From: Fimbriimonadaceae bacterium
Lineage (GTDB): Bacteria > Armatimonadota > Fimbriimonadia > Fimbriimonadales > Fimbriimonadaceae
Direction of reading: 5' to 3'
DNA length: 57,103 bases
Assembly: GCA_025934835.1 (NCBI GenBank)
Contig: JAICWL010000009.1
Location: 1-57,103 of the forward strand
The first letter of the stretch is position 1, and every line of letters begins with the position of its first letter. A model generated the notes under the pieces. The model saw only the letters and a program-made list of their open reading frames with translations. It did not search any database and had not been told where the DNA came from. Below, in pieces: positions 24,279-32,820 of the stretch. A program made the position numbers and the translations under genes.

Positions 24279-25474
24279 GCGCGATGTGGGGCCAAATAGG
24301 CGCGCAGGGCCTCGACCAGCCCGGGAGCGCTCTTCATGTGATCGGTGCGAAACGCGCGGGTCTTAGCGATCATTTGCTGCTCGCTGTCCTTGAACGGATC
24401 GAGCGTCACGGCAGGGCCGTCCGCTCGGTACAGCCCCCATTGGCCCATCGGGCCACCGGGCGCCATCGTCTTGAACGTCCACATGGCCCAGGACCAGCCG
24501 GCGCCTTCGAAACCCTTGATCATGTCGAGAGTCGCGGCCGGGGTGCCGTGCGGCTCGACGTTGAACTCCCCCGCGTACACCGGCGCATTGCGCTCCCGCT
24601 GAATCTTTTCGAGCGCGGGAAGCTGCGCTAGAAGCGCCTTGCCGTGATCCTGCTCCGTCTTCGCGTCGAAATTGTAGAAGTGCAGAGAGAAGGCCGCAGG
24701 CTCCCAGGCCATCGCGCGCGGGTCTGGCGTCGTATCGAACCCCTTGTAGCCGTCTTCGATCAACACGATTCGGCCAGGGGCTACCTTGTGGACAGCTCTC
24801 ACAAGCCGGTCGAACACGATGTACAGAGTGCCCAGGTTCGGCACGCCCATCGGCTCATTGATCAGATCGAACGCGGCCACATCGGGGTTTCCCGCGAAGT
24901 GCTTCGCAAGCTTTGCCCAGCACTTTTCTGCCAAGGCTTTGTTGGCCGGATCGGTCCATAGATGGTTCCTTCCCGATTCGCCCGTGTGATCTTCGACGCT
25001 CTGCCCGCCTGGCAGCCCGTGCATATCCAGCACGGAATACAGCCCATGCTTCGCCGCCGAGTCGACGGCCCACTGGAGCCTCTGCATGCCGCCCTTTTCG
25101 TCGAGAAGGCTCCAAATGAACGGAATGCGCACATGGTTGAAGCCGGCGGCGCGGATGCGCCCGAAATCCTCGTCCGTGATCCAGTTGTCGCGGTAAGCGT
25201 TGCGGACGCGCAGCATCCCGTCGTGGCCCACTTTGCGCTCGACGGCGGCCCAAAGCGTCACGTGGTCCCGGACGACCTCGGGCCCTCCCTTTGTGGGTGA
25301 GGTCGCGAATGGAGTCATCCAAGGCTCTTCGACGAGCCAGCCGCCAAGGTTGACGCCTCGAAGGATGACTTCATGCCCCCGCGCGTCGACGAACTTCGTG
25401 CCCCGAAGGTGAAGCGGCGCGAGCGGGCTTTGAGATGTGGCAAGCAGCAGTGCGGAACAGATTGTAGCAAGCAT
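24275..25474 (-). CDS. Secreted glycoside hydrolase family 5 (cellulase-like)
   Basis: 399 residues with a signal peptide (MLATICSALLLATS). The GH5 TIM barrel shows the N-terminal GVNLGGWLVEEPWMTP, the acid/base glutamate in FDLINEPMG, and the nucleophile glutamate in VYAGEFNVEPHG. Likely a beta-glucanase, mannanase or related enzyme working outside the inner membrane; the substrate cannot be named. The gene is close upstream of a lipoprotein and the prepilin gene. The 3' stop interlocks with that of modB. Confidence 0.9.
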   Translation of the reverse strand: MLATICSALLLATSQSPLAPLHLRGTKFVDARGHEVILRGVNLGGWLVEEPWMTPFATSPTKGGPEVVRDHVTLWAAVERKVGHDGMLRVRNAYRDNWITDEDFGRIRAAGFNHVRIPFIWSLLDEKGGMQRLQWAVDSAAKHGLYSVLDMHGLPGGQSVEDHTGESGRNHLWTDPANKALAEKCWAKLAKHFAGNPDVAAFDLINEPMGVPNLGTLYIVFDRLVRAVHKVAPGRIVLIEDGYKGFDTTPDPRAMAWEPAAFSLHFYNFDAKTEQDHGKALLAQLPALEKIQRERNAPVYAGEFNVEPHGTPAATLDMIKGFEGAGWSWAMWTFKTMAPGGPMGQWGLYRADGPAVTLDPFKDSEQQMIAKTRAFRTDHMKSAPGLVEALRAYLAPHRA

Positions 25475-25525
25475 AGCGGGAATAGGTTGAGAGCGGGCAG
25501 ATACGCCCGCCCCAAGCGCGGCGAG

Positions 25526-25804
25526 CTAGGGCCCTGGTCGCGCTGCGCCGCCGGCCGCCCGGTTTCGCGCGGCGTCCATAGGTGAGGTCACCGCCGGGCC
25601 GCCCAGATGCGACTTCATCATAGCTTTCTGAGAATCGGGGATGTTCATCTTGTCGATGTAATCCATCCGCTTGGCGTTGGCCGCTTGGCTTTCTGCCTTG
25701 GTGGGAGTCCTGTTGTCGTCGCTGCAACCCATCGCGAGCGCCACCAGCGCGCAAGCGGCGAGAGCGCAGCACCAGCCTGTCCGCCGAGTTCGAACGTCGT
25801 TCAT
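25526..25804 (-). CDS. Small lipoprotein of unknown function
   Basis: 92 residues with a lipobox (LVALAMGC). The mature part is short and polar, with a possible helical stretch (KAESQAANAKRMDYIDKMN) and a Gly/Ala/Pro-rich tail. I prefer the ATG at 25804: GGAG lies 10 bp upstream of it, and the longer form would add only seven residues. It follows the prepilin gene on the same strand, behind a strong hairpin. Function unknown. Confidence 0.55.
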   Translation of the reverse strand: MNDVRTRRTGWCCALAACALVALAMGCSDDNRTPTKAESQAANAKRMDYIDKMNIPDSQKAMMKSHLGGPAVTSPMDAARNRAAGGAARPGP

Positions 25805-25835
25805 GGGGTCAACTCCGTTTGTCATATCAGAGTGG

Positions 25836-25860
25836 CCCGCCTGCTTGGGCAGCAGGCGGG
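25836..25860. terminator. Perfect 10-bp hairpin between prepilin and lipoprotein genes
   Basis: CCCGCCTGCT at 25836-25845 and AGCAGGCGGG at 25851-25860, with a 5-base loop. It lies 10 bp after the prepilin stop codon in the minus-strand transcript. There is no U-tract after it, so it may be a weak terminator or an mRNA-stabilising stem rather than a full stop; it could help the prepilin be made in excess over the lipoprotein. Confidence 0.5.
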
Positions 25861-25870
25861 CGCGGAGCGT

Positions 25871-26794
25871 CTAGTACGGCTCGCCTGGGTAGTACCAGCC
25901 GTAGGTCCAGTTGCTCGAAGGCAGATCGCCTCTCTGCACGTAGATGTTCTTGAACCACTTGAGGCCGCCTCTGGGAAGCGCCTTCGTGTGGCCATCGACG
26001 AATGTGAACACCGCGTTGTGCATGTACCGATAGCGCGGGTGCGCGGCGCACTCCCACTTGCCGTCGGAGATTCCCGGCGTGCAATCGGTGTCGTACCACG
26101 GCGAGTACAGCGGGGAATTGGGATCCCAGGTTGTGTCGCCGTCGCGGTACACGGTGCTGGCATCGCCCGGCGTGCTGGCGATGGAGTCGATGTACTGGAA
26201 CTGCCAGTCCACGATCCACGGGTAATTCCACGTGTTGCCGGAGGACATCGAGTTCAGGCCCTTGGTCGCCATCAGCACTTTGTCGGCAGGGCTGTCGAGT
26301 TGCGTGCTGGTCAGCGAGGGCACGACCTGGCCAGCGCCGTCGAACCACGACTCGCCGCCATTGTAGTCCGCGGCGCAGATCAGCCGGTTGACGCCGAAGT
26401 AGTAACCCTCGACCGTCACATCCTGCAAGTTGACCGACGGAGCCGCCGGGTCCTTGAAGATGCCATCTTTGCCGACCGAGACGGTGTTGCCCGCAACCGG
26501 GTCCACAGCTTGATCCCCGCTCTTGACGTACGGGAATATCGTAGTGGTCCAGGTGATATGCGGCGTCTGGGGGCTCCAGTCGTCGCCGTACTCGGAGAGC
26601 GGGAACATGTCGTCCGAATCGTTGGCGTACATGATTGCCCCGAGAGTGGCCTGCTTTGCGTTGCTGAGGCATGCGGCCTTCTTTGCGGAGAGCTTCGCCT
26701 GGGCGAAGACGGGGAAAAGGATCGCCGCCAAAATGGCGATGATCGCGATAACGACGAGAAGCTCGATAAGGGTAAATGCCCTGTTCTTGTTCAT
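25871..26794 (-). CDS. Type IV-pilin-like prepilin with H-X9-DG C-terminal motif (DUF1559-type)
   Basis: 307 residues. The N-terminus MNKNRAFTLIELLVVIAI is a class III signal: a short basic leader, cleavage before Phe and a glutamate at mature position 5, then a long hydrophobic helix. The C-terminus has HNAVFTFVDGHTKALP, the H-X9-DG-like motif of this family, which is common in Planctomycetes and Armatimonadota. These pseudopilins are processed by a prepilin peptidase (not in this window) and probably join a type II secretion or pilus system, such as one driven by the ATPase at 54259. Start at 26794 has GAGGAG upstream and overlaps the LacI gene end by 4 bp. Confidence 0.88.
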   Translation of the reverse strand: MNKNRAFTLIELLVVIAIIAILAAILFPVFAQAKLSAKKAACLSNAKQATLGAIMYANDSDDMFPLSEYGDDWSPQTPHITWTTTIFPYVKSGDQAVDPVAGNTVSVGKDGIFKDPAAPSVNLQDVTVEGYYFGVNRLICAADYNGGESWFDGAGQVVPSLTSTQLDSPADKVLMATKGLNSMSSGNTWNYPWIVDWQFQYIDSIASTPGDASTVYRDGDTTWDPNSPLYSPWYDTDCTPGISDGKWECAAHPRYRYMHNAVFTFVDGHTKALPRGGLKWFKNIYVQRGDLPSSNWTYGWYYPGEPY

Positions 26795-27828
26795 GATTTC
26801 TCCTCTTCCCGCGCGGAAGGGGGAGCGGTCGAGCCCCGCACGTCGAGCGTGCAGGGGAATGTAGTCGCTTGATATTTGGGGCGATTGCCCCGAATCATTG
26901 ATAGTAGAGTTTCGCTCGCATGGCGAGCCATGTCGAAAATCGGCTGCTTGACGGCGGTCAGCGTCGGAGTCGTGGTCTCGCAGTACTGAGTGGAGTCGAA
27001 TCCAACGACGCTGAGCCTTCCCGGCACGTCCACGCCGTGGGCCCTCGCCTGACTTAGTAGGCGCCCTGCGGCGCTCTCGCTCCAGCAGAGCACGGCCGTG
27101 TGAGGAGGGGTGGAATCCCACCACGACCCAAACTCGGAAAGCCCCCAGCTCCAGGTGGCCACGTCCTCGGGATCGAGTCTCGATCCGCGCCTGGAAAGCG
27201 CTCTGGCGAGGCCGTCCATGCGGGCAACGCAGTCCGGCGTGCTGCTTTCCTCGCTCTCGCGCAAAAACAGGATTTTGCGGTGACCAAGGGACCACAGGTG
27301 CTCGACTGCGAGCTCGGCGCCCCCTTCGTTGTCGCAGCTCACGAACACCGCGCTCGATGGCTCGGCAGTCGGCGGCGTGCTCATGGCGACGATCGGAATG
27401 GGGCAGCGCCCGATTTGGTCGATCGTTTCGGGGTCTCGGGGCAGCTTGCACCAAATCACACCTTCGAGCTGGCCGTCGCCGAGCGAGGCGAGGATATCGT
27501 CCTGGGCGATTTCCGGCAGGATCGTCAGCCGATAGTGGCTACGAAACAGTGGCGAGGCGATGCCGTCCAGTAGGTGCAGATAGTAAAGCGGGCCACCGGA
27601 GATATTCCAAAAATTCTCGAAGATCAGCCCCACGGTGTGCGTTCGGCTCGACCTCAAGTTGCGGGCCACCGCGTTCGGCCGGTACTCCAGGTTCTCGGCG
27701 ATCTTTCGAATTTGGACTGCGCGCTCTTCGCTCACGCGCACGCTGCCGCCCCTGCCGTGAAGCACCTTGGAAACCGCCGCCGTGGAAACGCCGGCCGCTT
27801 GAGCCACCTCGCGCAGAGTCACAGCCAT
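26791..27828 (-). CDS. LacI-family transcriptional regulator
   Basis: 345 residues. The HTH starts at VTLREVAQAAGVSTAAVSKVL (~2-22), followed by the hinge helix region (YRPNAVARNLRS at ~45-56). A periplasmic-binding-protein-like sensor domain of ~270 residues follows (SHRTHTVGLIFENF start, LSVVGFDSTQYCETTTPTLTAV near the end). The ligand is probably a sugar. Its stop overlaps the prepilin ATG (ATGA), so the regulator and the prepilin are co-transcribed. A 38-bp palindrome lies 66 bp upstream of the start. I chose ATG at 27828 because MAVTLREVAQ is the canonical beginning; a longer form to 27876 is possible. Confidence 0.9.
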   Translation of the reverse strand: MAVTLREVAQAAGVSTAAVSKVLHGRGGSVRVSEERAVQIRKIAENLEYRPNAVARNLRSSRTHTVGLIFENFWNISGGPLYYLHLLDGIASPLFRSHYRLTILPEIAQDDILASLGDGQLEGVIWCKLPRDPETIDQIGRCPIPIVAMSTPPTAEPSSAVFVSCDNEGGAELAVEHLWSLGHRKILFLRESEESSTPDCVARMDGLARALSRRGSRLDPEDVATWSWGLSEFGSWWDSTPPHTAVLCWSESAAGRLLSQARAHGVDVPGRLSVVGFDSTQYCETTTPTLTAVKQPIFDMARHASETLLSMIRGNRPKYQATTFPCTLDVRGSTAPPSAREEEKS

Positions 27829-28148
27829 GAGACGGCTACCCTGCCCCCCGCACTTGCGCCGGGTCGTGAGCGGCATCGTAGGACTTCTTCATCCGATAAA
27901 ACCTTTAATCAGCAGTGATTAATGGATTTATCATAGCCCGGATTCCGGAAAATGACAAGTGCTTTGAAGTTTTTTCAGGCGGATTTTCGTGCCCGGACGC
28001 GGTCAGCCCTGGTTGAAGTTCGAATGGATTCTTGCGAACTGGGCGTGGCGCCAGCTGACGAATTCGCCATTACTTGCTCCAATTCGCGCAACATTCTGCC
28101 CCCCGCAAGGGAATTGACGTCTGATCTGAATCGCCGTCATGCTCGGCT
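27829..28148. other. 320-bp intergenic region, divergent promoter area
   Basis: This is the longest gene-free stretch of the window. It holds the 38-bp palindrome (27895-27932), an 11-bp CCGGATTCCGG inverted repeat at 27938-27948, and a 10-bp tandem repeat at 28139-28158 (ATGCTCGGCT then ATGCTCGGCA) that overlaps the start of the gene at 28149. The core is more AT-rich than its surroundings. It likely carries the promoters of both divergent transcripts. I see no RNA gene in it. Confidence 0.6.
27895..27932. promoter_or_regulatory. 38-bp palindrome, likely operator of the LacI-family regulator
   Basis: Nested inverted repeats share one centre (between 27913 and 27914). The inner arms are TTAATCA at 27905-27911 and TGATTAA at 27916-27922. 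The outer arms are GATAAA at 27895-27900 and TTTATC at 27927-27932. CC at 27902-27903 pairs with GG at 27924-27925. In total 15 of 19 positions pair across the axis. It sits upstream of the LacI gene, where autoregulation would be expected. The inner 18 bp has the size of a LacI-type operator. Confidence 0.65.
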
Positions 28149-28595
28149 ATGCTCGGCATCGTAGGTAAATCAAAAATCGCTTTTGTGTTGGTACTAGCGG
28201 GCCCAGTCGCCGCAAGCTCCTGGTGCTCGTGGACGCTCCTATCGTCCTATGTGCAAGACGCGGGAGATTTCACGCAAGAAACATCCGTTTACACGGCGGT
28301 CTCCGATACCGATTCGCACGAGTTCGTAGGAGACTTCGCCGTTCGACAGGTTATTTCGGGCAGCCCCGCAGGTCCGCCATGGTCTTCGAAATTTGATCCT
28401 ATTTCTGGCCCAGGAATAACGAAGCACTACGACATCACCGTCCAGTTCACACAGACCGGCCAGCAGGCGTGGGTGAAGATGATCTCCCACACCGAAACGG
28501 GCTCCGAGTCGTGGCGAAACGGTACAACGGTATATGGTCGGAACCGCGACTGGGCGACGCTCTATTCCGGACCATCTCAAGAAAGACCATTTTAG
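28149..28595 (+). CDS. Secreted protein of unknown function
   Basis: 148 residues with a signal peptide (KIAFVLVLAGPVAASS, cut near residue 23). The mature part is small and polar, with beta-strand-like stretches (HYDITVQFTQTGQQAWVKMI, ~92-111) and two tryptophans near the N-terminus (SSWCSWTLL). No family is recognised. The next gene starts 2 bp after its stop, so the two are probably made as a unit. It is divergent from the LacI gene. Confidence 0.5.
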   Translation: MLGIVGKSKIAFVLVLAGPVAASSWCSWTLLSSYVQDAGDFTQETSVYTAVSDTDSHEFVGDFAVRQVISGSPAGPPWSSKFDPISGPGITKHYDITVQFTQTGQQAWVKMISHTETGSESWRNGTTVYGRNRDWATLYSGPSQERPF

Positions 28596-28597
28596 TT

Positions 28598-29608
28598 ATG
28601 CTCATTCCTCCCGTTATTTCCACCCAAGAAGTCCAACAGCCTTCGGCCACCACACAGCCGGTCGTGTTCGCCACAACCGCGAAGGTCTCGGAAGACGAAG
28701 AAACGTTCGAGCAGCTTTCGGACAAGCAGATCCAGGAATTGACTTCGAAAGGGTACGTGGTCGTGCCCTTCAAGGATTTTCTGCTGATCTTCCCGGAGAA
28801 CGCGTTTGGGCTCAGAGATTCCGAAAAGCAGTGCCAGGTGCTAAAGGACTGCGCCGCGGCGCTCGCCAGCCCGAAGCACCTCGTGAAGTTATCCGAACTT
28901 CCCAAAGAAGACGAGCAAACCGTGCGAAAGATGATCGCCGAATCGGGGGAGGACGGGCTCACGACCCGCTCGGCCGCGAACCCGGACCTTAAAATGCAGC
29001 TCGGAGTACGCACGGTCCTCAGCGAGCGGCTGGGAAGCAAGCGCGCCGATTTGGTGCTGGAGGCCAGGGGCCCTACCATGAAAGAAGTGTCCGGCGTCGT
29101 TTCTCGAGACACTCAGATGAAGACTCCGGTTGCGAGCCCGCAAGCCATGATGGCGGCGCAGCGAAACGAGCGCAAATTGACTCTAGTGTTTCCAGAAGAC
29201 CATCCAAGCGCCCTTGAAAGGCTTTCATGGTCGGCACAAGTCGAAACATATATGCTGGACAAGTGCAAAGCCGCGCGAGAACGGTACACGTCTCAGTCGG
29301 CTGCTTTCTTGGATACGCTCAGAGGCGAGGACACAGGCCGGTATGGTCAATGGTCGAAGGACCATCTTATGCGCTTCACCGACATGAGCAAGGACGAGCA
29401 GTTCAACAGCGCTCAAAACTTCTATGGGATGTACCGCACGTCGCTATTTCCGAGTGAAAACGAAGCGGACAGCTTCCTCGCGAATGCTCAGACCGATTCG
29501 AGTCAGTCCTACGTGGTCCTGTCCGCGTTTTTTGAGACAGACCGAGGGCCTGGCTGGGTAGAGACACACGACATTAGGATCCCGTTCAGCTGCCCCGTGG
29601 ACCGGTGA
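28598..29608 (+). CDS. Conserved-looking protein of unknown function
   Basis: 336 residues from ATG at 28598, 2 bp after the previous stop (TAGTTATG). No signal peptide is evident, but a short hydrophobic start (MLIPPVIST) is seen. The sequence has helical, charged stretches and repeated KTVLS/ERLGSKRADLVLEARGPTMKE-like patches, and a C-terminal beta-type region (SQSYVVLSAFFETD). I do not recognise the family. Its frame runs upstream to 28469 inside the preceding gene, so a single frameshifted gene cannot be wholly ruled out. Confidence 0.45.
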   Translation: MLIPPVISTQEVQQPSATTQPVVFATTAKVSEDEETFEQLSDKQIQELTSKGYVVVPFKDFLLIFPENAFGLRDSEKQCQVLKDCAAALASPKHLVKLSELPKEDEQTVRKMIAESGEDGLTTRSAANPDLKMQLGVRTVLSERLGSKRADLVLEARGPTMKEVSGVVSRDTQMKTPVASPQAMMAAQRNERKLTLVFPEDHPSALERLSWSAQVETYMLDKCKAARERYTSQSAAFLDTLRGEDTGRYGQWSKDHLMRFTDMSKDEQFNSAQNFYGMYRTSLFPSENEADSFLANAQTDSSQSYVVLSAFFETDRGPGWVETHDIRIPFSCPVDR

Positions 29609-29659
29609 TCTCCCGCGGAAATTGGCCGCCGTAGCTGGGACTCGGTCCTAAAGAGCGAC

Positions 29660-30307
29660 TTACAGCCCCAGGCATCGATCTGCGTCTTTCTGGAGCTCGT
29701 GCATTCTCCGCTCGAGCTCTAGGCGCTTCTGCTCGATCGCAGCTTCGTCCGCGTCGGCATCCAGATGAATCGGCTCGCCGAAGATCATCAGCCCCTTGGC
29801 AAATGGCCACGGAATCAGATATCGGTCCCACGACTTGGCGAGTGTTCGGGGCCTTGCCGAGATGCCTACGGGCACCAGCGCGGCGCCGGATCGCGCGGCC
29901 ATAAGCATTACCCCGCCTTGAACCACTCCGCTCGGTCCCCGTGGCCCATCCGGGGTCATTGCCATCGTGCCGCCCGCTCGAAGGACACGGATCGCCTCGA
30001 TCGCGGCCCTGGCGCCTCCACGGCCCGTGCTGCCCCGAATCGTGCGATAGCCGAGCTTCTGAAAGATCCGGTTCTGAATCTCGCCATCGTTCGAATGACT
30101 GATGACGACCCAATACCCCCGGTTTCGAAAGTGATTGCCGAAGATCAGCGAGCGGCCGTGCCAGCCGCAAACGATGCAATGATCGAGCGCTTGCTCGTTG
30201 CGGATCTCCAGACGCAGAACCGAGCCGAGCGCGCGCACGATGGCGTAGAGCAGCCCGCTCACCACATTCGGGCGCGCGGCGCGCCACTGGTATTTTAAGC
30301 GACCCAA
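29660..30307 (-). CDS. DUF374 lysophospholipid acyltransferase-like protein
   Basis: 215 residues. The DUF374/LPLAT signatures are the ISHSNDGEIQ block (the H-x4-D-like acyltransferase core), RGSTGRGGARAAIEAIRVL, and MTPDGPRGPSGVVQGGVMLMA. Members transfer acyl groups, and in several bacteria the gene lies near lipid A genes. The start is taken as TTG at 30307, because GAGGA lies 7 bp upstream and no in-frame ATG fits; it overlaps the rhomboid gene end by 13 bp. An upstream in-frame stretch to 30571 would lie inside that gene and is unlikely. Confidence 0.8.
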   Translation of the reverse strand: MGRLKYQWRAARPNVVSGLLYAIVRALGSVLRLEIRNEQALDHCIVCGWHGRSLIFGNHFRNRGYWVVISHSNDGEIQNRIFQKLGYRTIRGSTGRGGARAAIEAIRVLRAGGTMAMTPDGPRGPSGVVQGGVMLMAARSGAALVPVGISARPRTLAKSWDRYLIPWPFAKGLMIFGEPIHLDADADEAAIEQKRLELERRMHELQKDADRCLGL

Positions 30308-31404
30308 CCGCGCTTCCTCGCGAGCTCGACGGCCGCATGTAAGGGGTACCTGCGCTGCAGGTCGCTCAATATCGCTTCGGCCCGCTCGGGCGAGTCGCTT
30401 CGCTCGAGAGCGGCGAGGGCTAGCATCGCGTCCGGTGTGCCCACGTCCTCCGGGCCATTCACCACGCTCCGCAGCAGTGCTTTGGCTAGCTCTGGCTCGT
30501 CGGTTTTGAGCTTTTCCGCGTACTGCATCCGCTTGGAGGGGATCAGCACTCCCGCGCTGCCCAGTTCGCACAGCCGGCTCAATATAGGAGCAGCCTCTTC
30601 ATCGGGCGCCACATTCAGAAGCTGGAAAAGTGCCTGTGTCTCCGACTTGGGATCGTCGAGAAGCGAGTAGGCGTTCGCCAGCTCCCGGAGCGCCATCGGG
30701 TCCGACGGGTGCTTCTCGAGGTGTTGGCGAGCGGCGTACACCACCGCGGCCGGACCTCGAAGGTTCATGCGCTCCAGCACCTCATGTCCAAGCTTGGCAT
30801 GACCCAAATCGGGCGCGCGAAACAGCACGCTGAGCACGATCCCCGCGCCGAATCCGCCGATATGCGCCCAGAACGAGGTCCCTCCCGTGTCTCCGAGCTT
30901 GACGAACGCACCAACGATCTGCAGCACGAGCCACGCGCCGGTGACGGCGGCCACCGAAACCCCTCGGTTCGGCGCGATCGGCACCTTGAGCCCGATGTAC
31001 CGCACGCTGTAGTAGCCTGCGCAGCCGGCGATGCACCCGCTGGCCCCGACGAGCGGCACATGCGAGCCCGAATGCCCGGTTACGAGATAGTAAGTCGCCA
31101 CACCTGCGAGCCCGCTCACGAAGTAAACGGCGCTGAACCTGAACGCGCCGGTGGCGAGCTCGACCGCGGCGCCCACCGCCGCCAGGAAGACCATGTTTCC
31201 GAGCAGATGAAAGATGTTCGCGTGCAGGAACAGACTGGTGAAGGCGGTGCCGAGGCTCGGCGCATCGGTGCGAAAGCCGAGTTGGTAGATCGCCTCCGGA
31301 TAGCCGCGCACGGACGGCTCCTCCAAAGCGATCCAAAACGCGGCGAGGAGGTTAACCGCGATCAGCAGGATCGTGACCACGGGCACGCGGGATTTGGCGA
31401 TCAC
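30295..31404 (-). CDS. Rhomboid intramembrane serine protease with C-terminal TPR-like tail
   Basis: 369 residues. About six membrane helices in the first ~205 residues include the rhomboid signatures HLLGNMVFLAAVGAAVE, the catalytic serine in GASGCIAG, and the catalytic histidine in HIGGFGAG. The last ~150 residues are helical and TPR-like (MALRELANAYSLLDDPKSETQALFQLL), probably facing the cytoplasm. It cuts single-pass membrane proteins; targets are unknown. Its start overlaps the yebC end by 4 bp, and the acyltransferase gene follows. Confidence 0.9.
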   Translation of the reverse strand: MIAKSRVPVVTILLIAVNLLAAFWIALEEPSVRGYPEAIYQLGFRTDAPSLGTAFTSLFLHANIFHLLGNMVFLAAVGAAVELATGAFRFSAVYFVSGLAGVATYYLVTGHSGSHVPLVGASGCIAGCAGYYSVRYIGLKVPIAPNRGVSVAAVTGAWLVLQIVGAFVKLGDTGGTSFWAHIGGFGAGIVLSVLFRAPDLGHAKLGHEVLERMNLRGPAAVVYAARQHLEKHPSDPMALRELANAYSLLDDPKSETQALFQLLNVAPDEEAAPILSRLCELGSAGVLIPSKRMQYAEKLKTDEPELAKALLRSVVNGPEDVGTPDAMLALAALERSDSPERAEAILSDLQRRYPLHAAVELARKRGWVA

Positions 31405-32144
31405 GCCTCCTGGAGCATGTCCTCCGTTATGTCCACATTGACGTAAGTTTCCTGCACGTCGTCGAGGTCTTCGAGCACTTCGAGCAGCCTCATGAGCTTC
31501 GGCTGATCTTCCGGAGTCAGCTCCGTCTTGTTGGTCGCCAGATAGGTGAGGCCGATATCGGTGGCTTTGTACCCGGCCTTTTCGAGATGTTGGCTCGCCC
31601 TATGAAGGTCGGGTATGGCGGTAACGGCCGTGAAGCCGTCTTCGTCGGAGATCACGTCTTCGGCCCCCGCTTCCAGCGCGTCGAGCGTGAACTGGTCCTC
31701 GTCCACCCCTTCGCGGTCGACGACGATCTGGCCGACGTGCTTGAACTGCCAGGAGACTGAGCCGTTCTCAGCGAGGTTTCCTCCCGACTTGGAGAAGGCG
31801 TGCCGAACTTCTGATACGGTGCGATTTCTGTTCTCCGAGTAGCACTCCACGATGACCGCAGACCCTCCGGGCCCGTACCCTTCGTATACGATCTCTTCGT
31901 AGGAAGCGCCCTCGATGGCGCCCGTGCCCCGATCGATCGCCCGCTTTATGTTCTCGACTGGCATCGACGCTTCGCGGGCCTTCTCTACCGCCACGCGCAG
32001 GCGTGGGTTCATTCCCGGGTCGCCGCCTCCCTCCTTCGCAGCGACGATGATCTCGCGGCTGATTTTCGTAAAAAGCTGTCCGCGGATCGCATCCTGCTTC
32101 CCCTTGCGGATGCGGATGTTCTTCCACTTGGAATGCCCTGCCAT
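31401..32144 (-). CDS. yebC: YebC/PmpR-family protein
   Basis: 247 residues, the normal length. The N-terminus MAGHSKWKNIRIRKGKQDA and the block GYGPGGSAVIVECYSENRNRTVSEVRHAF are diagnostic for the family. These proteins bind nucleic acid or ribosomes and are linked to transcription control or to relief of translational stalling at proline runs. It is the first gene of the yebC-rhomboid-DUF374 unit; in many bacteria yebC sits with ruvC, which is not here. Confidence 0.96.
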   Translation of the reverse strand: MAGHSKWKNIRIRKGKQDAIRGQLFTKISREIIVAAKEGGGDPGMNPRLRVAVEKAREASMPVENIKRAIDRGTGAIEGASYEEIVYEGYGPGGSAVIVECYSENRNRTVSEVRHAFSKSGGNLAENGSVSWQFKHVGQIVVDREGVDEDQFTLDALEAGAEDVISDEDGFTAVTAIPDLHRASQHLEKAGYKATDIGLTYLATNKTELTPEDQPKLMRLLEVLEDLDDVQETYVNVDITEDMLQEA

Positions 32145-32176
32145 ATGGCCCTTATTGTGACACTAGCGGTTGGAAC

Positions 32177-32797
32177 CTAAACCTGCGACGCGCCCGAGCC
32201 GAAGTGGTCGCTCAGCCAGGTTGCGGCTAGGCGGACCGTGTCCGGCGTTGGGTTGTGGCCGCCTGGGTGCAGCACGAAATTGACGTCGGCTTTCGCCGCC
32301 TGGAAAAGGCGGGCAAGCCGCTCCGCGTTCTCGACCGGCACCATCATGTCGCGCTGGCCGGATACGATCAGCACGGGCTTGCCTTCCAGGTTCGGCATCG
32401 GATCTGGCTCGTAGGCAACCATCGGCGAAAACAGCGCCACGCCTGCGAAGGCCTCTGGCCGAAGAAGCATCGCCGTGCTCGCCATGTTGGCGCCGTTCGA
32501 AAATCCGACGCCTATGCGAGTGGCGGCCGGTAAGCGCGAAACGACGTAATCGGCGAGTTCGCGTGCCCGGAAGAGAAGGTTTTCCATGTCGAACACACCC
32601 TCGGCACGCCGCTGAAACCACCGCGTGACGCCGCCACCCTCGATCTCCTTGCCGAGAAGCGACAGGAAGCCGGCCCCGGGCATCAGCATCTTTCCGAACT
32701 CCAGGAATTCGCGCTCGTTGCCGCCCGTGCCGTGCAGAAGCACCAGCATAGGCTTCCCCGGAACATACACCTCTACGAACCCATCGCTGCTATTCAT
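32177..32797 (-). CDS. Phospholipase/carboxylesterase-type alpha/beta hydrolase
   Basis: 206 residues. LHGTGGNEREFL gives the oxyanion segment, IGVGFSNGANMA the serine elbow (G-F-S-N-G, serine near 116), VSGQRDMMVPVENAERL the acid, and LHPGGHNPTPD the histidine. This is the YpfH/carboxylesterase subgroup of small cytoplasmic esterases. The start is placed at 32797 (MNSSDGF), since GGGAG lies upstream; a longer form to 32878 would add a run that looks non-coding. The gene is divergent from the DUF4838 gene. Confidence 0.8.
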   Translation of the reverse strand: MNSSDGFVEVYVPGKPMLVLLHGTGGNEREFLEFGKMLMPGAGFLSLLGKEIEGGGVTRWFQRRAEGVFDMENLLFRARELADYVVSRLPAATRIGVGFSNGANMASTAMLLRPEAFAGVALFSPMVAYEPDPMPNLEGKPVLIVSGQRDMMVPVENAERLARLFQAAKADVNFVLHPGGHNPTPDTVRLAATWLSDHFGSGASQV

Positions 32798-32820
32798 GCC
32801 CCGCCCGCTCCCCTGCCAAG

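Noticed and set aside
28469..28595. The frame of the second orphan gene runs back into the first, as if one gene had a frameshift
   Set aside because: The first gene has its own signal peptide and stop, and an ATG follows 2 bp later, which fits two coupled genes. A sequencing error cannot be fully excluded.
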